Notes under the pieces: generated by a model | What the model was told of the DNA's origin: nothing | Database searches by the model: none | Seen by the model: the letters and a program-made list of their open reading frames with translations, nothing else | Position numbers and translations under genes: made by a program | Shown: positions 36,159 through 44,068 of the stretch, in pieces | How positions within the stretch are numbered: the stretch's first letter is position 1 | Layout: every line of letters begins with the position of its first letter | Assembly (NCBI GenBank): GCA_947495795.1 | Contig: CANMAI010000002.1 | Location: 347,363 to 411,362 of the forward strand | Source: an uncultured Paracoccaceae bacterium | GTDB lineage: Bacteria; Pseudomonadota; Alphaproteobacteria; Rhodobacterales; Rhodobacteraceae | DNA length: 64,000 nt | Direction of reading: 5' to 3'

Positions 36159-37157
36159 ATGAAACTCACTTCCATGCTCGCGGCATCCGCCGCCGCACTC
36201 TCGCTTTTGGCACCATTGGCAGCGCACGCTGATGGCCATATTGACGAGATAACAGTGGCCTACTTTCTAGAATGGCCAACACCAAACCAGTTCGCACAGA
36301 ACAGCGGTGCCTACGAAGAGGCGCTTGGCGTCAAGGTCAACTGGGTCTCCTTCGATGCGGGTACGGCAATGTCCTCAGCCATGGCTTCGGGGGATGTCCA
36401 TATCTCGTTCAGCCAGGGCGTCACACCGTTCCTCGTGGCCACAGCCGCAGGCCAGGACCTTCAGGTTGTCGATATCGCGGTCACCTATTCCGACAACGAT
36501 AACTGCGTTGTCCGCTCCGATCTTGAGATTACAGCCGAGAACGCGGGCGAGCTGGAGGGCAAGGAAGTGGGCGTGCCGCTCGGTACGGTTGCGCATGCCG
36601 GTTTCCTCTCTCAGATGGAACATTTCGGCGTGGATACGTCCACAATGAAAGTCGTCGATATGGCGCCTGTGGACAGTGCGGCAGCCTTCGCGAATGGCAG
36701 CCTCGATATGGTCTGCGGCTGGGGCGGTGCGCTGCGTCGCATGAAGGAATACGGCAACGTGCTTCTGTCCGGTGCTGAAAAAGAGGCAATCGTCGGCAAA
36801 GTGTTCGACGTTACTTCCATTCCCGCAGCCTTCGGCCAGGAAAACCCGGAGCTTCTGGCGAAGTTCCTGAAGGTCACAGCCGATATGAACGCGCAATATG
36901 CGGCAGATCGCGATCCGATGCTGGCCGATATTGCCAAGCAGGCGGGTATGGATGTTGAAGCAACCACAGCCGTACTGGACGTGTTTACCTTCCCGACCAT
37001 CGAGCAGCAGCTCTCCAGCGAATGGATGGGCGGCGAGCTTGCGACGCTTCTGAAGGAGTCTGCCGGCAAGCTGGAAGAGGCAGGTCAGATCAAGGCGCTC
37101 TCCGATTACGGGCCGCTGATCAACACATCCTTCCTGGAAGCTGCTTCCGCAATGTAA
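36159..37157 (+). CDS. tauA: taurine ABC importer binding protein
   Basis: Periplasmic binding protein of 332 residues, NMT1/TauA-like family. The Sec signal peptide ends LAAHA and predicted mature protein begins Asp-Gly-His-Ile-Asp (D25). The TauA-like core includes TVAYFLEWPTPNQFAQ (about 33-48), VDIAVTYSDNDNCVVRSD and KEVGVPLGTVAHAGFL. The neighbouring Tpa, Xsc and TauR genes identify taurine as ligand better than the binding protein itself does. A strong 13-bp hairpin follows before tauB. Confidence 0.92.
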   Translation: MKLTSMLAASAAALSLLAPLAAHADGHIDEITVAYFLEWPTPNQFAQNSGAYEEALGVKVNWVSFDAGTAMSSAMASGDVHISFSQGVTPFLVATAAGQDLQVVDIAVTYSDNDNCVVRSDLEITAENAGELEGKEVGVPLGTVAHAGFLSQMEHFGVDTSTMKVVDMAPVDSAAAFANGSLDMVCGWGGALRRMKEYGNVLLSGAEKEAIVGKVFDVTSIPAAFGQENPELLAKFLKVTADMNAQYAADRDPMLADIAKQAGMDVEATTAVLDVFTFPTIEQQLSSEWMGGELATLLKESAGKLEEAGQIKALSDYGPLINTSFLEAASAM

Positions 37158-37166
37158 TCCGGCTTC

Positions 37167-37195
37167 GGGCGCGCAAGGCTTTGCCTTGTGCGCCC
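37167..37195 (+). promoter_or_regulatory. strong hairpin between tauA and tauB
   Basis: GGGCGCGCAAGGC (37167-37179) pairs over 13 bp with GCCTTGTGCGCCC (37183-37195), one G-T wobble, around a TTT loop. It starts 9 bp after the tauA stop and has no T-tract. It probably stabilises tauA mRNA and reduces tauBC expression relative to tauA. Confidence 0.65.
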
Positions 37196-37215
37196 CATGC
37201 GGAAAGGTCTTGCCG

Positions 37216-38016
37216 ATGTCCACACTTACGATCAACGATATCTCTATGACCTTTGATCTGCCCGATGGCGGCAAGGTCGAGGCGCTCAAAAACATCAACA
37301 TCACCCTCCAACAGGGCCAACTGATGTCCGTCCTCGGGCCCTCGGGCTGTGGGAAGACAACCCTTCTCAACATCCTCGCGGGCTTTCTCGCCCCCACAGC
37401 GGGAGAGATCACGCTGAACGATCACCAGGTGCTTGGCCCCTCGCCGGAGCGGGGCATGGTCTTCCAGCAGGGCGCTCTCTTCGAATGGATGAGCGTTCGC
37501 GAAAACATCGCCTTCGGCCCCAACATGAAGAACGCCCCGAAAGCCGAAACGCGCGACCGCGTCGACGAGCTTCTCGGCATCGTCGGCCTGCAGGATTTCG
37601 GCCAGAAGATGATCTACGAGCTTTCCGGCGGCATGCAGCAGCGCGTGGCACTCGCCCGCTGTCTCGCCAACGATCCGGATGTGATCCTGATGGATGAACC
37701 CTTGGGCGCGCTCGATGCGCTCACCCGCGAGAAGATGCAGGGCCTCGTGCTCAAGCTCTGGAAGGAAACTGGTAAGACGATCATCCTCATCACCCACTCG
37801 GTGGAGGAAGCACTTCTCCTTGGTGAGCGTCTTCTCGTCATGGCACCGCGCCCCGGGCGCGTGCACAAGGAATACCATCTCCCCTTCGCGGAAATGGGCG
37901 TCAACGCGGATCTCCGCGAAGTGAAAAAGCACCCTGAATTCGGCCCACGGCGTGAGGAAATCCTCAGTATGATCTGGGATATGGAAGAAGAGATTATGGG
38001 GCGGAAGGAAGCTTAG
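37216..38016 (+). CDS. tauB: taurine ABC importer ATPase
   Basis: Cytoplasmic ATPase of 266 residues from the ATG at 37216 with GGAAAGG upstream. Walker A is GPSGCGKTT, Q-loop MVFQQGALFEWMSV, signature LSGGMQQRVAL, Walker B VILMDEPLGALDA and H-loop ILITHSVEEALLL. This is the SsuB/TauB-type nitrate/sulfonate/taurine pattern. One base separates its stop from the tauC ATG. Confidence 0.93.
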   Translation: MSTLTINDISMTFDLPDGGKVEALKNINITLQQGQLMSVLGPSGCGKTTLLNILAGFLAPTAGEITLNDHQVLGPSPERGMVFQQGALFEWMSVRENIAFGPNMKNAPKAETRDRVDELLGIVGLQDFGQKMIYELSGGMQQRVALARCLANDPDVILMDEPLGALDALTREKMQGLVLKLWKETGKTIILITHSVEEALLLGERLLVMAPRPGRVHKEYHLPFAEMGVNADLREVKKHPEFGPRREEILSMIWDMEEEIMGRKEA

Positions 38017-38017
38017 T

Positions 38018-39340
38018 ATGGGCGAGGAACTTATCGATCTCGGCGGAGAACTGATTACGCTTACCCTCGGCATCGCCGCAATTTTCATCCTTTATGTCGG
38101 GATCAGCGGCGTCTGCTTCTTCCTCTACAATCTCGCAACCGGCAAAAAACGGACAGCCAAGGGCTTCAATGCCCGCAAAACGGTTACCTTCGGTGATGAA
38201 AGCTCGGTTGTTTCAAACCGCATCGCCTCCGTCGCCTCGGTTGTCTCGATTTTTCTGGTCTGGGGCATGTTCACGGGCTCCGTAATCTCCCCCATCCACA
38301 TGCCCGGCGCGTTCGTCGGCGAGACCTCCATCATCTACACCGCCACGAATGCTGCGGGCGAAACGGACGATGCTACCGTTTCCATCAATGTCTTCGAGGT
38401 TGGCGGCTCCGCCGATCCCGCCGAGGTGCCGCCGGGTACCGGCTTCGCGAAGGACGATGCGGCCAGCGTTGCCGCTTATCGCTCTAAACTTCTGCGTCTC
38501 AAGAACAATGACGAAGGCGGAGATGCCGACGAATACCGCGTCACCGCTGTCAATGGCACAGCCATAGAACCGGGCGATACCATCAGCGTCGAGAACGGAA
38601 GGATCCTTATGACAGCGCGGGGCACGCTCCAGTTCGAGCCGACCAAAGGCATGCAGATGGAGGCAATCTGGTTGCCCTCACCAGAGGCGGTCGTTTCCAA
38701 ATTCTTCCAGATCGCCAGCGAAGGCTACCAAAATGTCTCCCTCTTCGAGAATGTCTTCTGGTCCCTCATCCGTGTTGTCATCGGCTTTGCACTCGGCTGC
38801 CTCTTCGGCATCCCGCTCGGTTTCGCCATGGGCCTCTCGGGTTGGTTCCGCGGCTGGTTCGATCCGATTGTGGAGTTCATGCGCCCGGTTCCGCCGCTCG
38901 CACTCATCCCGCTCATCATCATCTGGTTCGGCATCTGGGAGCAGGGCAAAATCTCCCTCCTCTTCCTCGCCGCCCTCTGGATCATGACCATTGCAGCGCG
39001 GTCAGGGGTCTCGGGTGTGAACATCTCCAAAGTCCACGCGGCTTACTCGCTCGGTGCGTCCAAACGCCAGATCCTTTCCAAGGTGATCCTTCCCAACAGC
39101 TTGCCGGAAATCTTCACCGGCGCGCGCGTTGCAATGGGCGTTTGCTGGGGTACGGTTGTGGCCGCCGAACTTGTGGCAGCCGAGAAGGGGGCCGGTAAAA
39201 TGATCATTGCAGCCTCGAAGTTCCAGCAAACCGATATTGTGATCATGGGTATCATTGTGATCGGTGTCATCGGATACACAATCGACATTTTTATGCGCCA
39301 GATTGAGAACTGGCTTGTTCCATGGAAGGGCAAAGGCTAA
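38018..39340 (+). CDS. tauC: taurine ABC importer permease with N-terminal and periplasmic extensions
   Basis: Inner-membrane permease of 440 residues, where TauC is usually about 275-300. The canonical core runs from LPSPEAVVSKFF (219) to the C-terminus, with the EAA-type loop VHAAYSLGASKRQILSKVILP (about 342-362). The N-terminal part adds a helix at 12-38 and a cytoplasmic stretch before the helix at 70-90. Between that helix and LPSP lies an insert of about 125 residues (95-215) with an Ig/cadherin-like beta pattern (SIIYTATNAAGETDDATVSI at 104-123; VNGTAIEPGDTISVENG at 178-194). The insert should lie in the periplasm, where it could contact TauA or sense ligand. Confidence 0.9.
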   Translation: MGEELIDLGGELITLTLGIAAIFILYVGISGVCFFLYNLATGKKRTAKGFNARKTVTFGDESSVVSNRIASVASVVSIFLVWGMFTGSVISPIHMPGAFVGETSIIYTATNAAGETDDATVSINVFEVGGSADPAEVPPGTGFAKDDAASVAAYRSKLLRLKNNDEGGDADEYRVTAVNGTAIEPGDTISVENGRILMTARGTLQFEPTKGMQMEAIWLPSPEAVVSKFFQIASEGYQNVSLFENVFWSLIRVVIGFALGCLFGIPLGFAMGLSGWFRGWFDPIVEFMRPVPPLALIPLIIIWFGIWEQGKISLLFLAALWIMTIAARSGVSGVNISKVHAAYSLGASKRQILSKVILPNSLPEIFTGARVAMGVCWGTVVAAELVAAEKGAGKMIIAASKFQQTDIVIMGIIVIGVIGYTIDIFMRQIENWLVPWKGKG

Positions 39341-39346
39341 CTGTGA

Positions 39347-39387
39347 AAGGGTCGGCGGAAACGTCGACCCGTTGTCAGCCGACCCTT
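39347..39387 (+). promoter_or_regulatory. hairpin after tauC, with alternative fold
   Basis: AAGGGTCGGC (39347-39356) pairs perfectly with GCCGACCCTT (39378-39387). An alternative shorter stem GGGTCG/CGACCC (39349-39370) competes with it. No T-tract follows. It may attenuate transcription between tauC and the 170-residue secreted protein gene. Confidence 0.45.
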
Positions 39388-39404
39388 GAGTGAGCCGAAT
39401 ACCG

Positions 39405-39917
39405 ATGTCCAAAGCCTATCTGATCGCGCCGTTTCTGGCACTAGCAGCGCCTGCCTTCGCGCAGGGCGATGGCTTCTTGGGTGCCGCTCGCGATGCGTAT
39501 TCTGCAGCATGGGATGTCTCGCCACTCACTATCGAAAATGCGTTTTTCGTAACCCGCCCAGCCGAGATTGCAGGCGATTATGAAGAACGCACCAGCAGCG
39601 AATTTGCCGCTGGTGAGCCGCTTCTGATATATGCCGAACCCAAGGCCTACGGTTATCTCGATACCGAAACGGGCAAGGAGTTTGGCGTCGTTCTGGATCT
39701 TGAAGTGCTTTCTTCAGAAGGCACATCGCTTCTGCAGCAGGACGAATTTCAGACAATCCGCCTCACCAGCCGCTCGGAGGTAAAGGAGATGTTCCTCAAC
39801 ATCACCCTGAACCTCACAGGTTTCACCCCGGGAGCCTATCAGGTGAAAATCCGCGCGCATGATATCGCCTCCGAAGAACAAGCGGAATTCATGCTGTCCT
39901 TCACGGTTACAAGCTAA
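39405..39917 (+). CDS. secreted protein of unknown function downstream of tauC
   Basis: It encodes 170 residues from the ATG at 39405 (an in-frame GTG at 39390 is possible). A Sec signal peptide ends APAFA. The mature protein is beta-rich with a repeated LNITLNLTGFTPGAYQVKIRAHD region (about 124-146), as in small periplasmic beta-sandwich proteins. The family is not recognised. It lies 64 bp after tauC and upstream of the xsc promoter, so it is probably read with tauABC. It could be an accessory of the taurine importer, or merely a neighbour. Confidence 0.75.
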   Translation: MSKAYLIAPFLALAAPAFAQGDGFLGAARDAYSAAWDVSPLTIENAFFVTRPAEIAGDYEERTSSEFAAGEPLLIYAEPKAYGYLDTETGKEFGVVLDLEVLSSEGTSLLQQDEFQTIRLTSRSEVKEMFLNITLNLTGFTPGAYQVKIRAHDIASEEQAEFMLSFTVTS

Positions 39918-40046
39918 GCCGCTTCCAGTTCTGTGAGACCTGTCGAAGCGAGACGGCGACGGTAGAAAGAGGCTGGGCCGAAGGACAGACAATTAACGCT
40001 TCGCTGTTAGGCGTGGAAACACTCTAGAAACCGCCGTCCCAACCTG

Positions 40047-40077
40047 TGGCCTTATTCTTGAGGCCGACTGGCCCTAA
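40047..40077 (+). promoter_or_regulatory. candidate TauR site pair upstream of xsc
   Basis: CTGGCCCTAA (40068-40077) differs by one base from the CTGGACCTAA site in the tpa-tauR region. A weaker copy, GTGGCCTTAT (40046-40055), lies 22 bp upstream, the same spacing as the tpa-tauR repeats. The pair is about 90 bp before the xsc ATG. The second copy is degenerate, so this is a hypothesis. Confidence 0.45.
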
Positions 40078-40164
40078 TTCTTCCCCCCACCTATGCCACC
40101 TGTTATCCTCAAAAGGCCCCCGCCGGAAAGCGGGCCATTTGCCCATTCAGAGAGGATGCACCCC

Positions 40165-41943
40165 ATGAAGATGACGACCGAGGAAGCCTTTGTAAAAACG
40201 CTGCAAATGCACGGTATTGAACATGCATTCGGCATCATCGGCTCGGCCATGATGCCGATCTCGGATCTCTTCGATGCAGCGGGCATCCGTTTCTGGGATT
40301 GCGCGCATGAGGGCTCGGGCGGGATGATGGCCGACGGCTACACCCGCGCCACCGGCAAGATGAGCATGATGATCGCGCAGAACGGCCCGGGCATCACCAA
40401 CTTTGTCACCGCCGTTAAAACCGCCTACTGGAACCACACGCCCCTTCTTCTCGTCACGCCGCAGGCCGCGAACAAGACGATCGGGCAGGGCGGATTTCAG
40501 GAAGTCGAGCAGATGAAACTGTTCGAGGATATGGTCGCCTATCAGGAAGAGGTGCGCGATCCCTCCCGCGTGGCCGAGGTGCTGAACCGCGTAATCCTGC
40601 AGGCCAAGCGCGCCTCTGCGCCCGCGCAGATCAACATGCCGCGCGATTTCTGGACACAGGTTATCGATATCGAGCTTCCCGCAATCGTGGAGTTCGAGCG
40701 CCCCAATGGCGGTGACGCGGCCCTTCAGTCTGCGGCCGATCTTCTCAGCGAAGCGAGGTTCCCTGTTATCCTCAACGGTGCGGGTGTGGTGCTCTCCAAA
40801 GGTATTCCGGCCAGTCAGGCCCTCGCCGAACGTCTCGATGCGCCCGTTTGCGTTGGCTACCAGCACAACGATGCCTTCCCCGGCTCCCATCCGCTGTTCG
40901 CGGGGCCGCTCGGCTATAACGGTTCCAAGGCGGGGATGGAACTGATCAAGCAGGCCGATGTCGTGCTCGCCCTCGGCACGCGCCTCAACCCGTTTTCCAC
41001 CCTGCCGGGCTACGGCATGGAATACTGGCCCGCGGATGCCAAGGTCATTCAGGTCGATATCAACCCGGATCGCATCGGCCTGACCAAGAAAGTGGCCGTG
41101 GGCATTGTTGGCGACGCAAAGAAGGTTGCCGAAAGCCTCCTTGCCAAGCTCAGCGACACAGCAGGCGACGAAGGCCGCGCCGACCGCAAGGCCAAGATCG
41201 CCACTGAGAAATCCAAATGGGCGCAGCAGCTCTCCTCCATGGATAGCGAGGAAGATGATCCCGGCACCACATGGAACGAACGCGCCCGCGCCGCCAAACC
41301 CGATTGGATGAGCCCGCGCCGGGCATGGCGTGCCATCCAGCAGGCCCTCCCGCGCGAGGCCATCATCTCCTCCGATATCGGCAACAACTGCGCCATCGGC
41401 AACGCTTATCCTAGCTTCGATGAAGGCCGCAAATACCTTGCCCCCGGCCTCTTCGGCCCCTGCGGCTACGGCCTTCCAGCCATAATAGGTGCCAAAATCG
41501 GCTGCCCGGACACGCCCGTCGTGGGCTTCGCGGGCGACGGTGCCTTCGGCATCGCCGTGACAGAGCTGACAGCCATCGGTCGCAGTGAATGGCCGCCCAT
41601 CACCATGATCGTTTTCCGCAACTACCAATGGGGCGCTGAAAAGCGCAACTCCACCCTCTGGTTCGAAGACAATTTCGTGGGCACCGAGCTTGACGAAAGC
41701 GTGTCCTATGCCGGCATCGCCAAGGCCTGCGGTCTTCAGGGCGTTCAGGCCCGCACGATGGACGAACTGACGGATATGCTGAACACCGCCATCACCGATC
41801 AGATGAAGAACGGCAAGACCACCCTGATCGAAGCCATGATCAATCAGGAACTGGGCGAGCCCTTCCGCCGCGACGCCATGAAGAAACCGGTGGCCGTGGC
41901 TGGCATCAGCAAGGCAGACATGCGCCCTCAGGCCTCCGCCTGA
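40165..41943 (+). CDS. xsc: sulfoacetaldehyde acetyltransferase
   Basis: Thiamine-diphosphate enzyme of 592 residues, the usual Xsc length. It converts sulfoacetaldehyde and phosphate to acetyl phosphate and sulfite. The ATG at 40165 starts MKMTTEEAFVKTLQMHGI. The ThDP-activating glutamate is in CAHEGSGGMMADGYTRATG (Glu49), and the ThDP/Mg motif starts GDGAFGIAVTELTAIG and ends in FRN. Xsc-typical GFQEVEQMKLFEDMVAYQEEV also appears. Acetolactate synthase is excluded by the specific N-terminus and by the Tpa-Xsc-Pta context. Confidence 0.95.
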   Translation: MKMTTEEAFVKTLQMHGIEHAFGIIGSAMMPISDLFDAAGIRFWDCAHEGSGGMMADGYTRATGKMSMMIAQNGPGITNFVTAVKTAYWNHTPLLLVTPQAANKTIGQGGFQEVEQMKLFEDMVAYQEEVRDPSRVAEVLNRVILQAKRASAPAQINMPRDFWTQVIDIELPAIVEFERPNGGDAALQSAADLLSEARFPVILNGAGVVLSKGIPASQALAERLDAPVCVGYQHNDAFPGSHPLFAGPLGYNGSKAGMELIKQADVVLALGTRLNPFSTLPGYGMEYWPADAKVIQVDINPDRIGLTKKVAVGIVGDAKKVAESLLAKLSDTAGDEGRADRKAKIATEKSKWAQQLSSMDSEEDDPGTTWNERARAAKPDWMSPRRAWRAIQQALPREAIISSDIGNNCAIGNAYPSFDEGRKYLAPGLFGPCGYGLPAIIGAKIGCPDTPVVGFAGDGAFGIAVTELTAIGRSEWPPITMIVFRNYQWGAEKRNSTLWFEDNFVGTELDESVSYAGIAKACGLQGVQARTMDELTDMLNTAITDQMKNGKTTLIEAMINQELGEPFRRDAMKKPVAVAGISKADMRPQASA

Positions 41944-41955
41944 AGGCCCTCGGCG

Positions 41956-43089
41956 GTGCGGATCCTCGTCCTCAACGCCGGATCGTCCTCCATCAAGTTC
42001 GCCGTCTTCAACGGCGCGCTTGAGGCCGAACATGCGGGCGCGCTCATGGAAATCGGCGGCGCATCCGAGCTTACGGTAAACGGGGCCAAAACGGCCCATC
42101 CCGTGCCCAACCACATAGAGGGCCTGAAGGCGATCTTCGAGGCTCTCAAGGCCGCCGGTCTCTCCCTCAGCGATCTTGCAGCCGCCGCGCACCGGGTCGT
42201 CCACGGCGGCCCGAACCTTGCGCAGCCCATGCGCATCACGCCCGAGGTCCGGGCAGAGATCGAAAGTTGCTCGCCGCTCGCCCCGCTCCACAATCCGCAC
42301 AACCTCGCGGCCATCGATGCTGTATCCGAACTCGCGCCCAACCTGCCGCAGTTCGCCAGCTTCGACACCTCCTTCCACGCGACCAACCCCGAACCCGCCA
42401 TCCGCTACGGCCTGCCGGATGTGCCGGAAACCACAGGCATCCGCCGCTACGGCTTCCACGGCCTCAGCTACGCCAGCCTCACCCGCCTCTTGCCCGAAAT
42501 CTCAGGCACCAAACTCCCGCACCGCCTGCTTGCCTTCCATCTCGGCAACGGTGCATCGCTCTGCGCGATAAAGGGTGGTAAATCCATCGCCACCACCATG
42601 GGCTACTCTCCGCTCGACGGCCTCACCATGGGCACACGCTGCGGCGGGATAGATGCCAATGCCGTTCTGAAAATGGTGGAAGATCACGGACTGGAACGCG
42701 TGAAATCCCTGCTCAACCACCGCTCCGGCCTTTTCGGCCTCTCCGGCGGCGTCTCCGACATGCGCCGCCTGATGATCGACCCGTCCGCCACCGCCGCCTT
42801 CGCTGTCGATCACTTCTGCTACTGGTCGCTCCGCCATGCAGGCTCGCTGATCGCGGCCATGGGTGGCCTCGATGCCATCGCCTTCACAGGCGGCATCGGC
42901 GAAAACGCGGTCGAAGTCCGCCGCCGCCTCCTTACAGGCCTCGATTGGCTCGGCGTTGTCGCAGATCTGGAGGCCAATGCCAGCGGCGGCCCGCATCTCA
43001 CCGCGCCAAGCTCGGGGATAGACGCATGGATCATCCCCGCCCGCGAGGAAGAGATGATCGCCCGCGATGCGCTTCGGATACTATCCTAA
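41956..43089 (+). CDS. ackA: acetate kinase
   Basis: It encodes 377 residues from a GTG at 41956, 12 bp after xsc, without an obvious Shine-Dalgarno, so translation is probably coupled to xsc. Family motifs are RILVLNAGSSSIKFAVF at the N-terminus, AAHRVVHGGPNL (about 76-87), RYGFHGLSYASLTRLLPE (about 164-181), HLGNGASLCAIKGGKS and FTGGIGENAVEVR. It interconverts acetyl phosphate and acetate with ATP, so it can take energy from the Xsc product as overflow or let the cell use acetate. Its stop overlaps the convergent pta stop. Confidence 0.94.
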   Translation: MRILVLNAGSSSIKFAVFNGALEAEHAGALMEIGGASELTVNGAKTAHPVPNHIEGLKAIFEALKAAGLSLSDLAAAAHRVVHGGPNLAQPMRITPEVRAEIESCSPLAPLHNPHNLAAIDAVSELAPNLPQFASFDTSFHATNPEPAIRYGLPDVPETTGIRRYGFHGLSYASLTRLLPEISGTKLPHRLLAFHLGNGASLCAIKGGKSIATTMGYSPLDGLTMGTRCGGIDANAVLKMVEDHGLERVKSLLNHRSGLFGLSGGVSDMRRLMIDPSATAAFAVDHFCYWSLRHAGSLIAAMGGLDAIAFTGGIGENAVEVRRRLLTGLDWLGVVADLEANASGGPHLTAPSSGIDAWIIPAREEEMIARDALRILS

Positions 43090-44006
43090 GCCATGGCCAG
43101 CGTCACCGCCGTAGCGGCCACGATATCATCCACGCTGGCACCGCGCGAGAGATCGCAAACGGGGCGTGCAAAACCCTGCAGGAAAGGCCCAATCGCCTGC
43201 GCTCCCGCCAGTTCCTGCACCAGCTTGTACCCGATATTTCCCGCATCCAACGTCGGGAAGATCAGCACATTCGCAGCCCCGGCCACATCGCCCTCTACGC
43301 CCTTCTTGGCGGCAATCGTGCTGGAAAGCGCTGCATCCGCCTGCATGGGTCCGTCAAAAGGGCAGGGCAGGCGTGGCCCGGCCAGCGCCATCGCCTCCCG
43401 CACCAGATCCACACTCGCGCCACTGCCCGATCCGTGCGTCGAGAAGGAAAGAAAGGTGAGCTTCGCCTCCGGCAGCAAAGCCTCCGCGGAACCTGCTGTC
43501 GCAACCGCTATGTCGGCGAGCGCTTCCGCATCCGGTGTCACATTCAGCGCGCAGTCGGCAAAAATCAGCGGCGCACGCTCCGGCACCAGCATCACGAAAA
43601 AGCTGGAGGCGGTCCGCACCCCCTCGGCCATGCCAATCGTCAGCCCCGCCGCCTCGATCACCCGGCGCGTGGCATGCGCCACACCCGCCACCATCGCATC
43701 CGCCTGGCCCGCGGCCACCATCGCGCCTGCGCGAAAGAGGGGCTTTTTCAGCATCCGCTCCGCAAGGCTCGGCTTTCCGGGCCGGTTGGCAAGGATCACC
43801 TCCACCAGCGGGCCGGTATCGAACGTATCTGAAAGGGCTGTCACCCCATCCGGCACCGCACCGGCCCCCATCACCAAAGGCTCAGCAATCCCCTCCGCCG
43901 CGATCCGTGCAGTCGCCTCCGCAATCCGCGGATCATCGCCCTCAGGCAACACAACCCGAAGCCGTTTTTTACGCGCTTTTTCAATAGCATCTGCAACAAA
44001 TAACAT
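43086..44006 (-). CDS. pta: phosphate acetyltransferase
   Basis: Short-form Pta of 306 residues, with the PTA_PTB domain only. The N-terminus is MLFVADAIEKARKKRLRVVLPEGDDPRI; later motifs include ADAMVAGVAHATRRVI (about 122-137) and SFSTHGSGSGASVDLVREA (about 207-225). It converts acetyl phosphate from Xsc to acetyl-CoA. It runs opposite to ackA; the two stop codons overlap (TAA at 43087-43089, TAG on the other strand at 43086-43088), so simultaneous expression makes antisense 3' ends. In many taurine clusters pta is co-directional with xsc, so this inversion is local. Confidence 0.94.
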   Translation of the reverse strand: MLFVADAIEKARKKRLRVVLPEGDDPRIAEATARIAAEGIAEPLVMGAGAVPDGVTALSDTFDTGPLVEVILANRPGKPSLAERMLKKPLFRAGAMVAAGQADAMVAGVAHATRRVIEAAGLTIGMAEGVRTASSFFVMLVPERAPLIFADCALNVTPDAEALADIAVATAGSAEALLPEAKLTFLSFSTHGSGSGASVDLVREAMALAGPRLPCPFDGPMQADAALSSTIAAKKGVEGDVAGAANVLIFPTLDAGNIGYKLVQELAGAQAIGPFLQGFARPVCDLSRGASVDDIVAATAVTLAMA

Positions 44007-44068
44007 GTGGTGGTTCCTCCGCCCGGCACGCTAGTATGCGGCCCAATCAGTTACAAGGGAGAGAGAGA

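Noticed and set aside
40147..42459. 770-codon open frame antisense to xsc and ackA
   Set aside because: Its length is a by-product of the high third-position GC of xsc and ackA. No family resemblance, no good ribosome-binding site.
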